47,501 nt of DNA from Oscillospiraceae bacterium (GCA_015068305.1 SVKV01000015.1:1-47501); one strand, 5' to 3'. Positions 7,221 through 15,602 are shown, counted from the stretch's first letter. The notes: a model not told the origin generated them from the sequence alone. Numbers and translations are program-made.

Positions 7221-7242
7221 CGGGCGGGTAAAAACCCGCCCG
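7221..7242 (-). terminator. Terminator of rpe
   Basis: CGGGCGGGT and ACCCGCCCG form a 9-bp stem with an AAAA loop, 8 nt after the rpe stop, followed on the minus strand by a T-rich stretch. Confidence 0.8.
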
Positions 7243-7250
7243 ATATATAT

Positions 7251-7901
7251 TTAGGACTGAATCAGCTTCACAAAAGAGGCCTTGTCCGCCGCCTTGAAGT
7301 AGGCGGAGCCGGCAACCAGCACATTGGCGCCGCTTTCCTTGCAGACGGTGTGGGTATTGCTGTCCACGCCACCGTCCACTTCGATGAGACAGTCGGGGTT
7401 GATGTCTTCCATCCACTCCTTCAGCTGCTGAACCTTGGGCATCATGTCCGCCATGAACTTCTGGCCGCCGAAGCCGGGCTCCACTGTCATCACCAGAATC
7501 ATGTCGCATTTTTCCAGATAGGGAATGGCGGCTTCCGCGGGGGTTTTGGGCTTGAGGACAATGCCTGCCTTGCAGCCCAGTTCATGGATTTTGTCCAGGG
7601 CCTCCAGGGTGTTCTGGGGCTGGTCGGCTTCGATGTGGATGGTCAGAAAATCTGCGCCGGCCTTGATGAATTCCTCCACATACCGCAGGGGTCTGTCGAT
7701 CATCAGATGCACATCCAGGGGAAGATCGGTGATGCGCCGGATTGCGGCAACAACAGGGATGCCGATGGAAATATTGGGAACGAAGATGCCGTCCATAATG
7801 TCCACATGGACGAAATCGGCGCCGTTTTCCTTCAGTGCCCGGATATCCCGCTCCAGGTTCACAAAATCGGCAGAAAGAATAGAAGGGGCAATTTTAGCCA
7901 T
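7251..7901 (-). CDS. rpe: Ribulose-phosphate 3-epimerase
   Basis: The 216-residue TIM-barrel enzyme interconverts ribulose 5-phosphate and xylulose 5-phosphate in the pentose phosphate pathway. Visible family motifs are APSILSADF near the start, HVDIMDGIFVPN (metal-binding His and Asp), DVHLMI, TVEPGFGGQKF and the closing EVDGGV and GSAYF phosphate-binding loops. The start MAKIAPS at 7901 is chosen because AAGGAG sits 10 nt upstream and the family begins there; a longer frame to 7928 adds nine unlikely residues. It is a single gene with its own terminator. Confidence 0.96.
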   Translation of the reverse strand: MAKIAPSILSADFVNLERDIRALKENGADFVHVDIMDGIFVPNISIGIPVVAAIRRITDLPLDVHLMIDRPLRYVEEFIKAGADFLTIHIEADQPQNTLEALDKIHELGCKAGIVLKPKTPAEAAIPYLEKCDMILVMTVEPGFGGQKFMADMMPKVQQLKEWMEDINPDCLIEVDGGVDSNTHTVCKESGANVLVAGSAYFKAADKASFVKLIQS

Positions 7902-7941
7902 GATGTGTGTTCTCCTTAAGAAAGACAAATTGGAAGTTGCC

Positions 7942-8017
7942 GGGATGCCCCGGCGGGCAGAGGCGTGACTTTGGATTGTGCTGGATCCGGGGTTTCTTCC
8001 CGATACGGTAGCGCGGA
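7942..8017 (+). repeat. Diverged intergenic repeat related to 32,592-32,675
   Basis: CGGGATGCCCCGGCGGGCA here matches CGGGATGCCCCGATGGGCA at 32,593-32,611, and the two stretches are about equally long before each meets a terminal-repeat element. This suggests a composite repeat. Confidence 0.5.
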
Positions 8018-8210
8018 GTTCAATTGGTATTTATCGAGGAGAACGGATTGCCACGTCGCGCTACGCGCTCCTCGCAATGACATGTATATCGAAGCCGATT
8101 GCGCCGATTTTTGCGCGGACAGCTAACAAGTATTTATGTCATTGCGAACCAGTGCGCACACTGGTGTGGCAATCCGTATCCCAAAACTGCCCGATAAACT
8201 GTAGTTTGTC
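8018..8210. repeat. MITE-like element with terminal inverted repeats, copy A
   Basis: The ends are TTCAATTGGTATTTATCG at about 8019-8035 and the inverted CGATAAACTGTAGTTTGTC at 8192-8210. Inside are two facing copies of a palindromic unit (GGATTGCCACGTCG ... CGCAATGACA, and the inverse) around a centre of about 55 bp. No coding potential is seen. Copy B at 32,676-32,860 has the same plan in inverted orientation. Confidence 0.7.
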
Positions 8211-8337
8211 GTTGAATTTCAGCCACATCATAACATGGGCAAGGGCAAAAAGCAAGAAAAAGGAAATTCTTTCCACGTTTTGTTTCCTGACAGTGTGCCA
8301 TACTAATGCCGTACCAAACAAAAAGGAGGAAATGACC

Positions 8338-8502
8338 ATGAACTGCCATGCAAACAAGTGCATCGAATGCACCGTTCAGTCCTGCGCCTACCACTGCGAC
8401 AGTGAGAACTACTGCTCTCTGGACCGAATCCTGGTGGGTACCCATGAGGCAAATCCCACTCAGGATCAGTGCACCGACTGCAAATCCTTCCGCAAGAGAT
8501 GA
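8338..8502 (+). CDS. DUF1540 small Cys-rich protein
   Basis: The 54-residue protein has the DUF1540 pattern: CIECTVQSCAYHCDSENYCSL, a Gly/Thr linker, and CTDCKSF. The spaced cysteines and His probably bind a metal such as zinc, but no function is established for the family. The start at 8338 is preferred over ATG 8332 because AAGGAGG lies 8 nt upstream of it. It is a single gene with a strong terminator 9 nt after its stop. Confidence 0.9.
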   Translation: MNCHANKCIECTVQSCAYHCDSENYCSLDRILVGTHEANPTQDQCTDCKSFRKR

Positions 8503-8511
8503 TCTTTTGCC

Positions 8512-8546
8512 CTGCGGCGGCTTTTGCCGCCGCAGATCGCTTTTTT
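8512..8546 (+). terminator. Terminator of the DUF1540 gene
   Basis: CTGCGGCGGC and GCCGCCGCAG form a 10-bp stem with a TTTT loop; six T follow after a short gap. Confidence 0.88.
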
Positions 8547-8548
8547 CC

Positions 8549-8577
8549 TTGACGAAATATGGGAAAACCTTTATGAT
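8549..8577 (+). promoter_or_regulatory. Sigma-A promoter of htrA
   Basis: TTGACG (8549-8554) and TATGAT (8572-8577) are separated by 17 bp. The leader to the htrA start is about 120 nt. Confidence 0.75.
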
Positions 8578-8705
8578 AGAGTGAAGAATCCGGAAGGATC
8601 CGCTGAAGATTTTTTCAGTTTCTGTTAAAAAAACATTTCAGCACAGTACATATTTTCTTCATAAGTGTTGCTTATATTTGAAGAAAAGACATAGGGAGGA
8701 TACCC

Positions 8706-10202
8706 ATGGAAAATTACGAAAACAACGAGTTCCGTCCGGAACCTGAAATCACCGGACCCCAGCCGGAGCAGCCCCCTGTCAGCCAGCCCTACAGTGGCCA
8801 GGGTGTGGGCCGTAAGGAATCTCCCTTCGCGGATTCTCCTTACGTGACGAACCGTCAGCCGGAACCCAATCCCTACCGCAATACCTATGTGCCTCCGGTG
8901 CCGCCCCAGTACCCTCCGGAAAAGCCCAAAAAGGTCCGCAGCGCCAATTCCGGAAAGATCTGGAAAACGGTGCTGAGTGCCGTTTTGATCCTGGCTCTGG
9001 TGGCAGGCAGCTGCGGTATCACCGCTGCAATGGTGAATAACCGCTGGGAGGAACGTACCGACGAGATTATCTCCAGGGTGGAAATGCAGACTGTCCAGAT
9101 GGAGGATCTGCGCAGACAGATCGATGCTGCGGCACGGGGTAACTCCATTTCCGGCACCGTGGCCGTCGGTGAGGGTCTGACTCCCGGCCAGGTCTATGCC
9201 AAGAATGTCCAGAGCGTGGTGCTGATCTCCTGCGAGGTGCAGTCCTCCGGCTTTGGCCAGGTGGTCACCGGAACCTCCTTCGGTTCCGGCTTTATCCTGA
9301 CGGAAAACGGTTATGTGGTCACCAATGCCCATGTGGTGGAGGGTGCCACTTCCGTGACGGTTTCCACTCACGCCGGTGAGAAGCTGGAGGCAAAGCTGGT
9401 GGGCTCCGACAGCGCCAACGATGTGGCAGTGCTGAAGGTGGAGGCAGAAGGCCTTCCCGCAGTTACCATCGGTTCCAGCAACGATCTGATCGTAGGCGAT
9501 CAGGTGGTTGCCATCGGCAACCCGCTGGGCGATCTGACTTCCACCATGACGGTGGGCTATGTCAGCGCCAAGGACCGGGATGTGACCACCGACAACACCA
9601 TCATCAACATGATCCAGACCGATGCCGCCATCAACTCCGGCAATTCCGGCGGTCCTCTGTTCAACATGAAGGGTGAAGTGGTGGGCATCACCACCGCCAA
9701 GTATTCCGGCGCCTCTTCCTCCGGTGCCTCCATCGAAAGCATCGGCTTCGCTATCCCCATCGACGATGTGATCGGCATGCTCAACGATCTGAAGGACTAC
9801 GGCTATGTGACCGGTGCGTACCTGGGCGTGATGGTCAGCGATATGGATGAGCAGACTGCTGCCTATTACGGCTTCCCTGTGGGCGTGTATATCCAGGAGA
9901 TCACCCCCGGCTACTGCGCTGAAAAGGCAGGCCTCCGGGCAAAGGATATCATCGTGAAGCTGGGCGATTACAAGGTGGAGCGTCTGACGGATCTGACCCG
10001 GGCCCTGCGTAACTTCAAGGCCGGCGATACCACTGAGATCACTGTCTACCGTGGCGGTGCGGAAGTGACCATGCAGATTACCCTGGATGAAAAGCCTGTG
10101 GATACTTCCGCGGCGGTCCCCCAGGAACAGCCGGAGGGCCAGATGCCCCAGGACGGCAGCTACGAGGAATGGTTTGAATTCTTCTTCGGCGGCCAGGATT
10201 AA
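8706..10202 (+). CDS. HtrA/DegP-type membrane-anchored serine protease
   Basis: The 498-residue protein has a Pro-rich cytoplasmic N-terminus (1-80), one membrane segment (about 86-109), a trypsin-like domain (about 160-365) with His209 (TNAHVV), Asp239 (SANDVAVL) and Ser314 (GNSGGPL), and a C-terminal PDZ domain (about 370-462). The catalytic triad is complete. It is expected to degrade misfolded proteins outside the membrane. The gene stands alone between its promoter and terminator, and ends in an acidic, aromatic tail. AGGGAGG precedes the ATG. Paralogues of this family are hard to name, so no symbol is given. Confidence 0.95.
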   Translation: MENYENNEFRPEPEITGPQPEQPPVSQPYSGQGVGRKESPFADSPYVTNRQPEPNPYRNTYVPPVPPQYPPEKPKKVRSANSGKIWKTVLSAVLILALVAGSCGITAAMVNNRWEERTDEIISRVEMQTVQMEDLRRQIDAAARGNSISGTVAVGEGLTPGQVYAKNVQSVVLISCEVQSSGFGQVVTGTSFGSGFILTENGYVVTNAHVVEGATSVTVSTHAGEKLEAKLVGSDSANDVAVLKVEAEGLPAVTIGSSNDLIVGDQVVAIGNPLGDLTSTMTVGYVSAKDRDVTTDNTIINMIQTDAAINSGNSGGPLFNMKGEVVGITTAKYSGASSSGASIESIGFAIPIDDVIGMLNDLKDYGYVTGAYLGVMVSDMDEQTAAYYGFPVGVYIQEITPGYCAEKAGLRAKDIIVKLGDYKVERLTDLTRALRNFKAGDTTEITVYRGGAEVTMQITLDEKPVDTSAAVPQEQPEGQMPQDGSYEEWFEFFFGGQD

Positions 10203-10215
10203 TGAAATAATAAAG

Positions 10216-10248
10216 GCAGGTCTGTCCGATGGGCAGGCCTGCTTTTTT
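10216..10248 (+). terminator. Terminator of htrA
   Basis: GCAGGTCTGTCC and GGGCAGGCCTGC pair over 12 bp (two G-T pairs) with a GAT loop, followed by six T. Confidence 0.9.
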
Positions 10249-10251
10249 GTT

Positions 10252-10258
10252 TGTCGAA
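10252..10258 (+). promoter_or_regulatory. spo0A: Possible Spo0A box
   Basis: TGTCGAA, the Spo0A-binding heptamer known from Bacillus, lies 32 bp upstream of the -35 of the spo0A gene. Autoregulation would be expected, but a heptamer occurs by chance several times in a window this size. Confidence 0.35.
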
Positions 10259-10289
10259 AAAACGCGATTTTTACCATGGGGTTATGGAA

Positions 10290-10318
10290 TTGAAATAATG
10301 CTTCCGGTATGCTATTCT
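10290..10318 (+). promoter_or_regulatory. Promoter of spo0A
   Basis: TTGAAA (10290-10295) and TATTCT (10313-10318) are separated by 17 bp. Confidence 0.65.
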
Positions 10319-10353
10319 ATTGGTAAAGAAACCAGAGGGAGGGGATCGGAAGC

Positions 10354-11082
10354 TTGGAGATGCTGAAGCTGCTGATTGCGGATGCCGGCGAGGAATTCCG
10401 CATGGCACTGACAGAGCAGGCCAGAGGAATGTACCGGATCCGGGTCTGCCAGGAAGGCAAGGAAACCCTGCAGACCATGCTGCGCTTCAAGCCCGATCTT
10501 GTGGTGCTGGACATGATGCTCCCGGGTTTGGATGGGATCAGCATCCTGCAGGATGCCTCCGATGCCGGTGTTCACCCGACAGTTCTGGCAACCACGAAAT
10601 TCGCCAGCGACTATCTGGCAGAATCTGCCCACCGGCTGGGTGTGGGCTATATGATGGTCAAACCCTGCGATGTCCGGGCAACCCTGGCCCGGCTGAAGGA
10701 TCTGACGGAGCACCTGAATCCGGCGGAAACCCTGCACCAGGATCCCCGGACGGCGGTTTCCAATACCCTGCTGGCGCTGGGCTTTTCCACAAAGCTGCGG
10801 GGCTACGGTTATCTGCGGGAGGCAATCCTGGAAACCATGCGCTGCCCCGGTCAGATGGTGACCAAGGAGCTTTATCCCAAAGTGGGAAAACTCTTTGATG
10901 CCACAGGTATTCAGGTGGAACGGTCCATCCGCAGTGCCATCGGCAAAGCCTGGGATCAGCGGGAGGAGACTGTCTGGCGGCAGTATTTTCCCTGTACGTC
11001 CGACGCAAGCCCTGAGCGCCCCACAAACTCCGCATTTATTTCCCGGATTGCCGAGCGGATGAATCTGGAGCAGATTGTGTAA
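10354..11082 (+). CDS. spo0A: Spo0A-family sporulation response regulator
   Basis: The 242-residue protein has a receiver domain (1-115) with Asp10, phosphoacceptor Asp53 (VVLDMMLPGLDG), Thr80 and Lys103 (MVKP), and a C-terminal Spo0A-type DNA-binding domain from about 135: LGFSTKLRGYGYLREAI, VTKELYPKVGKLFDAT, VERSIRSAI and PTNSAFIS all follow the Spo0A pattern. In Clostridia, Spo0A switches on sporulation. The start is TTG at 10354, chosen because GGAGGGG lies 9 nt upstream; ATG 10360 has a poorer site. The usual upstream neighbour spoIVB is absent here and an HtrA gene takes its place. Confidence 0.92.
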   Translation: MEMLKLLIADAGEEFRMALTEQARGMYRIRVCQEGKETLQTMLRFKPDLVVLDMMLPGLDGISILQDASDAGVHPTVLATTKFASDYLAESAHRLGVGYMMVKPCDVRATLARLKDLTEHLNPAETLHQDPRTAVSNTLLALGFSTKLRGYGYLREAILETMRCPGQMVTKELYPKVGKLFDATGIQVERSIRSAIGKAWDQREETVWRQYFPCTSDASPERPTNSAFISRIAERMNLEQIV

Positions 11083-11143
11083 ATTGCATGGATAATATAC
11101 AAATTATAGGGAGAAATACGGAAAACGCTGTGGAAAATAGCAG

Positions 11144-11172
11144 TAGAAAATTGGTGGCAAATCCAATATAAT
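11144..11172 (+). promoter_or_regulatory. Promoter of the LCP gene
   Basis: TATAAT at 11167-11172 with TAGAAA 17 bp upstream. Confidence 0.55.
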
Positions 11173-11218
11173 TAATCTGTTAAGCAATTTGTCGCAGTGT
11201 TCTTGCAGGAGGCAAGCT

Positions 11219-12298
11219 ATGGATAGAAAAAAGAAAACAAACGGCGTCATGCTGCGGTCGACCTTGATTGCAGTATGCATTGTGCTGGGACTGGTTTTTG
11301 CAGTGATGCTGGGCTGTACTGTTTATGCGGAATACCTGCTGAGCAAGGTCAACTATGTGGATCCCGATGCCACGGTACCGACCTTATCCCAGGAAGAAAT
11401 TGATGCAATTTACAGGGAAACGGAAACCATCGATCCGGATTTTACCGGCCCGGAACTGAAGGAAGAAGATGTGGAACTGGAGTCGGCGGCCCAGGTGGAA
11501 GTGGATAAGGAGAATGTGGTGAACATTCTGCTGATTGGAGCAGATTACCAGAGCGGCGATGTGGCCCGTTCCGATTCCATGATCCTGTGTACGTTCAATA
11601 AGCATACCAATACCATCACGCTGACCTCCATCATGCGGGATATGTATGTGAAGATCCCCGGCCACAAGAGTAACCGCATCAATGTTTCCTATACCTTTGG
11701 CGGTATGCAGCTGCTGAACAGGACCATCAGTCAGAATTTCGGTGTGGAAGCAGACGGCGCAGTGGAAATTGATTTTTCCAATTTTGAAAAGCTGATCGAC
11801 CTTCTTGGCGGTATTGAACTGGAACTCAATTCCAAGGAGGCTGACTTTATTAATCTTAAGGCCGGCAGCAAGCTGAAAACCGGTGTCCAGACCCTTAACG
11901 GCAAAGAGGCGCTGTGGTACTCCCGGTTCCGGAAAGATGCCAAGGGAGACTTCGGACGGACCAACCGGCAGCGGATCGTGCTGACGATTCTGCTCAACCG
12001 CTATAAGGAACTGAGTCTGCCGGAGCTGATCGGCATGATGGATGATATTTTGCCCATGGTTACCACCAATATGACCAAGGATGAGATTATGAACCATGTG
12101 GTCAGCCTGTTCCCCATGCTGGCTAATGCACAGATCGTTACCCAGCGGATTCCGGCAGATGGCGCCTACAAAGATGCAAGAATCAACGACATGGCAGTGC
12201 TGGTTCCGAATATTTCGAAAAATGCTAAGATTTTGCAGGATGTGATGTTTGAGCCCCCGGCAGAGACGGAGGGGTTATTCACAGGCGGAGTCGGCTAA
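11219..12298 (+). CDS. LytR-CpsA-Psr (LCP) cell-wall glycopolymer ligase
   Basis: The 359-residue protein has a basic N-terminus, one membrane segment (about 14-38), an acidic linker, and an LCP domain (about 105-270) with the family patterns NILLIGAD, ARSDSMILCTFN, SIMRDMYVKIPG, KSNRINVSYTFGG, and the phosphate-binding Arg run YSRFRKDAKGDFGRTNRQR. LCP enzymes transfer glycopolymers from lipid carriers onto peptidoglycan outside the membrane. The start is set by GCAGGAGG 6 nt upstream; the longer frame from 11189 lacks a site. It is a single gene closed by a strong terminator. Confidence 0.93.
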   Translation: MDRKKKTNGVMLRSTLIAVCIVLGLVFAVMLGCTVYAEYLLSKVNYVDPDATVPTLSQEEIDAIYRETETIDPDFTGPELKEEDVELESAAQVEVDKENVVNILLIGADYQSGDVARSDSMILCTFNKHTNTITLTSIMRDMYVKIPGHKSNRINVSYTFGGMQLLNRTISQNFGVEADGAVEIDFSNFEKLIDLLGGIELELNSKEADFINLKAGSKLKTGVQTLNGKEALWYSRFRKDAKGDFGRTNRQRIVLTILLNRYKELSLPELIGMMDDILPMVTTNMTKDEIMNHVVSLFPMLANAQIVTQRIPADGAYKDARINDMAVLVPNISKNAKILQDVMFEPPAETEGLFTGGVG

Positions 12299-12311
12299 AA
12301 TACAGTAAATT

Positions 12312-12342
12312 ACCCCCGATTGCTTTCGGCAATCGGGGGTTT
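12312..12342. terminator. Bidirectional terminator between convergent genes
   Basis: ACCCCCGATTGC and GCAATCGGGGGT pair around CTTTCG-type loop sequence, with TTT to the right; the convergent lipoprotein gene ends 5 nt beyond. Confidence 0.85.
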
Positions 12343-12346
12343 GCTG

Positions 12347-14224
12347 TTACGGTGCGATGGGTTCGGCCAGATACTGCTCCCAGGGATACACCGTGTCGGA
12401 GTCCAAGGAAAAGGCCTCCCGGATTCCAAGACACAAAGTCCGCAGTTTTTTCTGCATGGTGGCAGAGGAAAAGCAATCAGCCTGTCCCGGTGTCATGGCG
12501 TATTCCATGACCCGGGCCCGGTCCTCCCGGGGATAGCTCATGGCGAAACAGTCGGTAAAGGCCCGGCTTTCTCCCGAAATCAGATCCGGATCGTCCAGGG
12601 AGAGATTGACGGTGTAATCGTAAGCATAGTCAAAATCTTTGGGATTCAGATGCTGCCAGTCATCGCAGGACTTACTGTTGCACAGCAGATAGCTTTCCAG
12701 AAAATGAAACAGCCCATGATAGAGGGCCTGCTCCATGAAATCGGTTGCAGCCACCGCCAGGTAGGCATTGGCCTGATTGTCCCAGTACTGTAAAGAACCG
12801 GCATGAGCCGCAACGCCGGAACCGGGGTCTGCTTCAATGGCCCGGACCAGACAGATTGTAAGACGGCCGTTTCCTGTATTGGAGGCCGCTTCTTCCAGGA
12901 AACCTGCCGGATACCGGGAAAGCAGCTGATCCAGCTGCTTCAGACAGGATTCAATCAGAGGCACCTGGTATTCCGGAATCAGTGCGTGACCGACGGGAGG
13001 TGTACAGACCGCATCCTGCCAGATCAGAATGCGGACACCGTGCTTTTCGCCTATGGCATCGGCTTCTGTCTGACAGTGCTGCAGACCTTCCCAATCCGGG
13101 GCTTCCAAGGTGCTGCGGGGCCGCAGATAGGACACAGAATCTGCCGTTTCGCTCCGGGTAAGATTCCAGCGGCACAGAATATCTGTCTGCTGTGCATCCC
13201 GGTACAAAAACCAAAGGGCCTTTTCTGAAGGATCTGCCAGGATGCTCCGGGGCTGGATGCTCCCCGGGGCTGTGATTTGATAAGGCCGGTGACCGGACTC
13301 CAGATCATAGTAATCCAGCAGGGTGCTTTGTCCATCCGCATCGGGCATTGTAATTATGGCGGAAGGAGAACCGGAAACCGGTTCAATCAAAGGATCCTTG
13401 TGATCCGTAACCAGAAGGGAAGGCCCGAAATGGCTGGAACCGGACAGCAGTTCCCGGTAATTCCCGTCGGAACGGATGGTAAAATAAAAGTCTTTTTCGG
13501 TGTGCAGAAACAGCGGCCCGGCGGTTTCATACAGAAGGCTGCCGTTGTTGGCGGATAAATACAGCAGGTGGGAGAAGCCGTCTTCATAGCGGATGCTGCA
13601 TTCCAGCACAGTGCCATCCCGGTGAATTCCGGTCAGCTCCTGGTGGGGAAAGGACATCTGCTTCAGCAGCCGGTCGATGCCGCTTTCCGGCTCCAGTACC
13701 CGCAGCCCGTCGCCGGTGCAGTAATATACCCGGTTCCGGTCCAGCGCAACGGCAGCAGGATGATTCGGAATCGGGATTCTCTCTGTTTCTTCCAACTCTT
13801 TATCTAGCATTACCAGCGCTCCGGCAGCGGCATCATAATAGGAGAGACCTTCCCGGGTAACGGATACGCCGGGACCGTCGGGAGAAAGGCTGCAGTCCAG
13901 CTCCCGACCGGCGGATGTGTAGCGGTCATCCCCGGAAAGCAGCGTCAGAACCGTGGAATCCGTTCCGGAAAAAACAAGGATATCATCTCCCCAAAAGCGG
14001 ATACCCCGGGCATCGATATGGCCCAGGGGGAAGATTTGCAGAGCCCCTTCCGTGGCCAGCTCCATATTGCTGTCCGGCAGATAAAGACCGGAAGGCACCG
14101 CGGCTTCCGTAACTGCCGCAGTGCCTTCCGGTTCGGTAGCGGGCAGGGTTTCCGGTTCCGGCGGAGCCGCACAGCCCCACAGCAAAAACAGGGTAAAACC
14201 CAATACCAGCCATCTGTATTTCAT
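12347..14224 (-). CDS. Lipoprotein with beta-propeller-like region and degenerate metalloprotease-like domain
   Basis: The 625-residue protein starts with a lipoprotein signal (lipobox Cys18, FLLWGCAA) and a Pro/Glu/Thr-rich linker. Residues about 60-370 form repeated beta-rich segments like a propeller. The last 150 residues resemble a zinc-metallopeptidase-like domain of clostridial lipoproteins, with DDWQHLNP and YPREDRAR, but the expected HExxH reads HGLFH (503-507): GGG at codon 504 in place of a Glu codon. It may therefore lack protease activity. The start at 14224 follows AGGAGG located in the end of the upstream DUF6472 gene, so translation is probably coupled. Confidence 0.8.
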   Translation of the reverse strand: MKYRWLVLGFTLFLLWGCAAPPEPETLPATEPEGTAAVTEAAVPSGLYLPDSNMELATEGALQIFPLGHIDARGIRFWGDDILVFSGTDSTVLTLLSGDDRYTSAGRELDCSLSPDGPGVSVTREGLSYYDAAAGALVMLDKELEETERIPIPNHPAAVALDRNRVYYCTGDGLRVLEPESGIDRLLKQMSFPHQELTGIHRDGTVLECSIRYEDGFSHLLYLSANNGSLLYETAGPLFLHTEKDFYFTIRSDGNYRELLSGSSHFGPSLLVTDHKDPLIEPVSGSPSAIITMPDADGQSTLLDYYDLESGHRPYQITAPGSIQPRSILADPSEKALWFLYRDAQQTDILCRWNLTRSETADSVSYLRPRSTLEAPDWEGLQHCQTEADAIGEKHGVRILIWQDAVCTPPVGHALIPEYQVPLIESCLKQLDQLLSRYPAGFLEEAASNTGNGRLTICLVRAIEADPGSGVAAHAGSLQYWDNQANAYLAVAATDFMEQALYHGLFHFLESYLLCNSKSCDDWQHLNPKDFDYAYDYTVNLSLDDPDLISGESRAFTDCFAMSYPREDRARVMEYAMTPGQADCFSSATMQKKLRTLCLGIREAFSLDSDTVYPWEQYLAEPIAP

Positions 14225-14225
14225 A

Positions 14226-14402
14226 TTACTGCCTCCTAGCCAGGGTGTAATCGTCACCCTGCCGATGATAAGGACAGCGACCGCCGGGACTGGCGAAGAA
14301 ACGGTATACCTCGTCCTCGTCCAGGTCCATCATGCAGAAATATTCATCATATTCCTCATCATAATCATAATACCAACAGGTATCGCATTCGCATCCGTTC
14401 AT
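14226..14402 (-). CDS. DUF6472 small Cys/acidic protein
   Basis: The 58-residue protein begins MNGCECDTCWYYDYDEEYDE, continues with CMMDLDEDE and ends CPYHRQGDDYTLARRQ. This fits the DUF6472 pattern of two CxxC-like groups around a DLDEDE core; the Cys residues probably bind metal. No function is known. It lies 1 nt upstream of the lipoprotein gene and supplies that gene's ribosome site, so the two are co-translated. GGAGTATACT precedes its ATG. Confidence 0.88.
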   Translation of the reverse strand: MNGCECDTCWYYDYDEEYDEYFCMMDLDEDEVYRFFASPGGRCPYHRQGDDYTLARRQ

Positions 14403-14412
14403 AGTATACTCC

Positions 14413-15027
14413 TTAAAGGGTGTCTAAATAGGTCGAAACGTCGAAAGGCTTCAGTTTTTCGTCTTTTCTTAAGTAAAGTGGGTGATGGGGGTGGCCCTTT
14501 TTGGTAATCGCTCCGGCGCAGTACCACTGGGCACCGAATTCTTTGCCGGATTCCAGCATATCCCGGACACAGCAGGGCAGATACTTCCGCTTTTCGATGA
14601 TGGCACCCCAGGCGGCCCAGACGGCAGGCTTTTCGGAAATGGACAGCACATACCGAAAGGCTTCCAGATTCTCTTTATGAAGCTGCAGATTGCAGGTTTT
14701 CTCCATGTCGTCCGGTGAAGTGGCCCGCTGGGCGTAGACATTGAACATGATAAAAGAATCAAATCCGTTACCCAGGGCGATCCGCTCCACGGATTTCAGG
14801 GTGTTGTCCAGATTGTCCGGCTCTGCGGTGGAGGGATTGATGCCGATGCAGATGAGGGGATTTTTCCCCCGGGTGCCCAGAATGTACCGGTACTCTGAAT
14901 AAAAGGGCGGAGCATAGAGCCATTTTGTTACATCGTAATCCGGGCTCGGGACATTGGCGGCATCCAGTGCCTGCCGGAAGGTCACCAGCTCCAGCTGGTC
15001 GGTGTTGCAGTTGGGAATATGAGCCAT
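14413..15027 (-). CDS. DUF1643-family protein
   Basis: The 204-residue protein shows the DUF1643 pattern: YRYILGTRGKNPLICIGINPSTAEPDNLDNT, then GFDSFIMFNVYAQRATSP and a C-terminal GHPHHPLYL. The family is uncharacterised; conserved Asn, Asp and His residues suggest an enzyme. Its ATG overlaps the stop of the preceding gene by one base (TAATG), so the two form a coupled pair. Confidence 0.88.
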   Translation of the reverse strand: MAHIPNCNTDQLELVTFRQALDAANVPSPDYDVTKWLYAPPFYSEYRYILGTRGKNPLICIGINPSTAEPDNLDNTLKSVERIALGNGFDSFIMFNVYAQRATSPDDMEKTCNLQLHKENLEAFRYVLSISEKPAVWAAWGAIIEKRKYLPCCVRDMLESGKEFGAQWYCAGAITKKGHPHHPLYLRKDEKLKPFDVSTYLDTL

Positions 15028-15602
15028 TATACTTCCTCCTCAGACGGGAACCACAGGTGACCTGCGGGATCATGGAAGGAACAGTCCTCCGGATTCCGGC
15101 CGGTCTGGCGGCACCAGGCGGAAAATGCGTGGTTCAGAAAGGGATAGGCTCCGTCCATCCGGGTGTGAATGCTGACAGCCCGGCCGTCGGATAAATGCAG
15201 CTCCACCAGGGTGCTGCCGCCCTGAATCAGATACAGCTGCTGAAACCGGATATCCCCGAAGCGGTAAGTAACGCTTTTCTTGCCGAAGGTGGCAAGAAGA
15301 AAGGTATCTTCGTCATAGAAAATGCCGAAGGTCATGTAATAGGTGATCAGCCCGACACCCATGACCAGAATCAGCAGACCGCCGATGAGCAGCGCCATAT
15401 TGCCGGACAGACCCACAAAAACAGCCGCAATGCCCAGAACGCACAGCACAAGACCGATGGAGGCATAGTGCTTGCTGGCCCGGACCGACAGGCCGGTGCG
15501 GTGCTGCGTCTTGCCGCGGAAAAGCCGGGTGAAGCCCTTGTCAAACAGGAAGCAGACGCCGAAGGTCAGCGCTGCGATGATCACCATAGCCATAATGCTC
15601 AT
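15027..15602 (-). CDS. Membrane protein of unknown function
   Basis: The 191-residue protein has membrane segments at about 2-18, 47-65 and 68-90, followed by a soluble beta-rich domain (about 95-190) that resembles a PH-like fold (DEDTFLLATFGKKSVTYRFGDIRF). It may belong to a DUF6560-like family, but I am not sure. AAAGGAG lies 8 nt before the ATG. It is translationally coupled to the DUF1643 gene downstream. Confidence 0.75.
   Translation of the reverse strand: MSIMAMVIIAALTFGVCFLFDKGFTRLFRGKTQHRTGLSVRASKHYASIGLVLCVLGIAAVFVGLSGNMALLIGGLLILVMGVGLITYYMTFGIFYDEDTFLLATFGKKSVTYRFGDIRFQQLYLIQGGSTLVELHLSDGRAVSIHTRMDGAYPFLNHAFSAWCRQTGRNPEDCSFHDPAGHLWFPSEEEV

Noticed and set aside
5257..7254. A 665-codon open frame on the plus strand opposite the GGGtGRT operon
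   Set aside because: It is the complement of two clear genes, lacks a ribosome site and has a Gly/Val/Leu-rich low-complexity translation typical of antisense frames in GC-rich genes.
8018..8210. A CRISPR array
   Set aside because: The repeated units are two facing palindromes with one centre, not regular direct repeats with varied spacers, and no cas gene is present.
8625..10277. A 550-codon open frame opposite htrA
   Set aside because: It mirrors the protease gene, has no ribosome site and no recognisable domain; the htrA frame carries a full catalytic triad.
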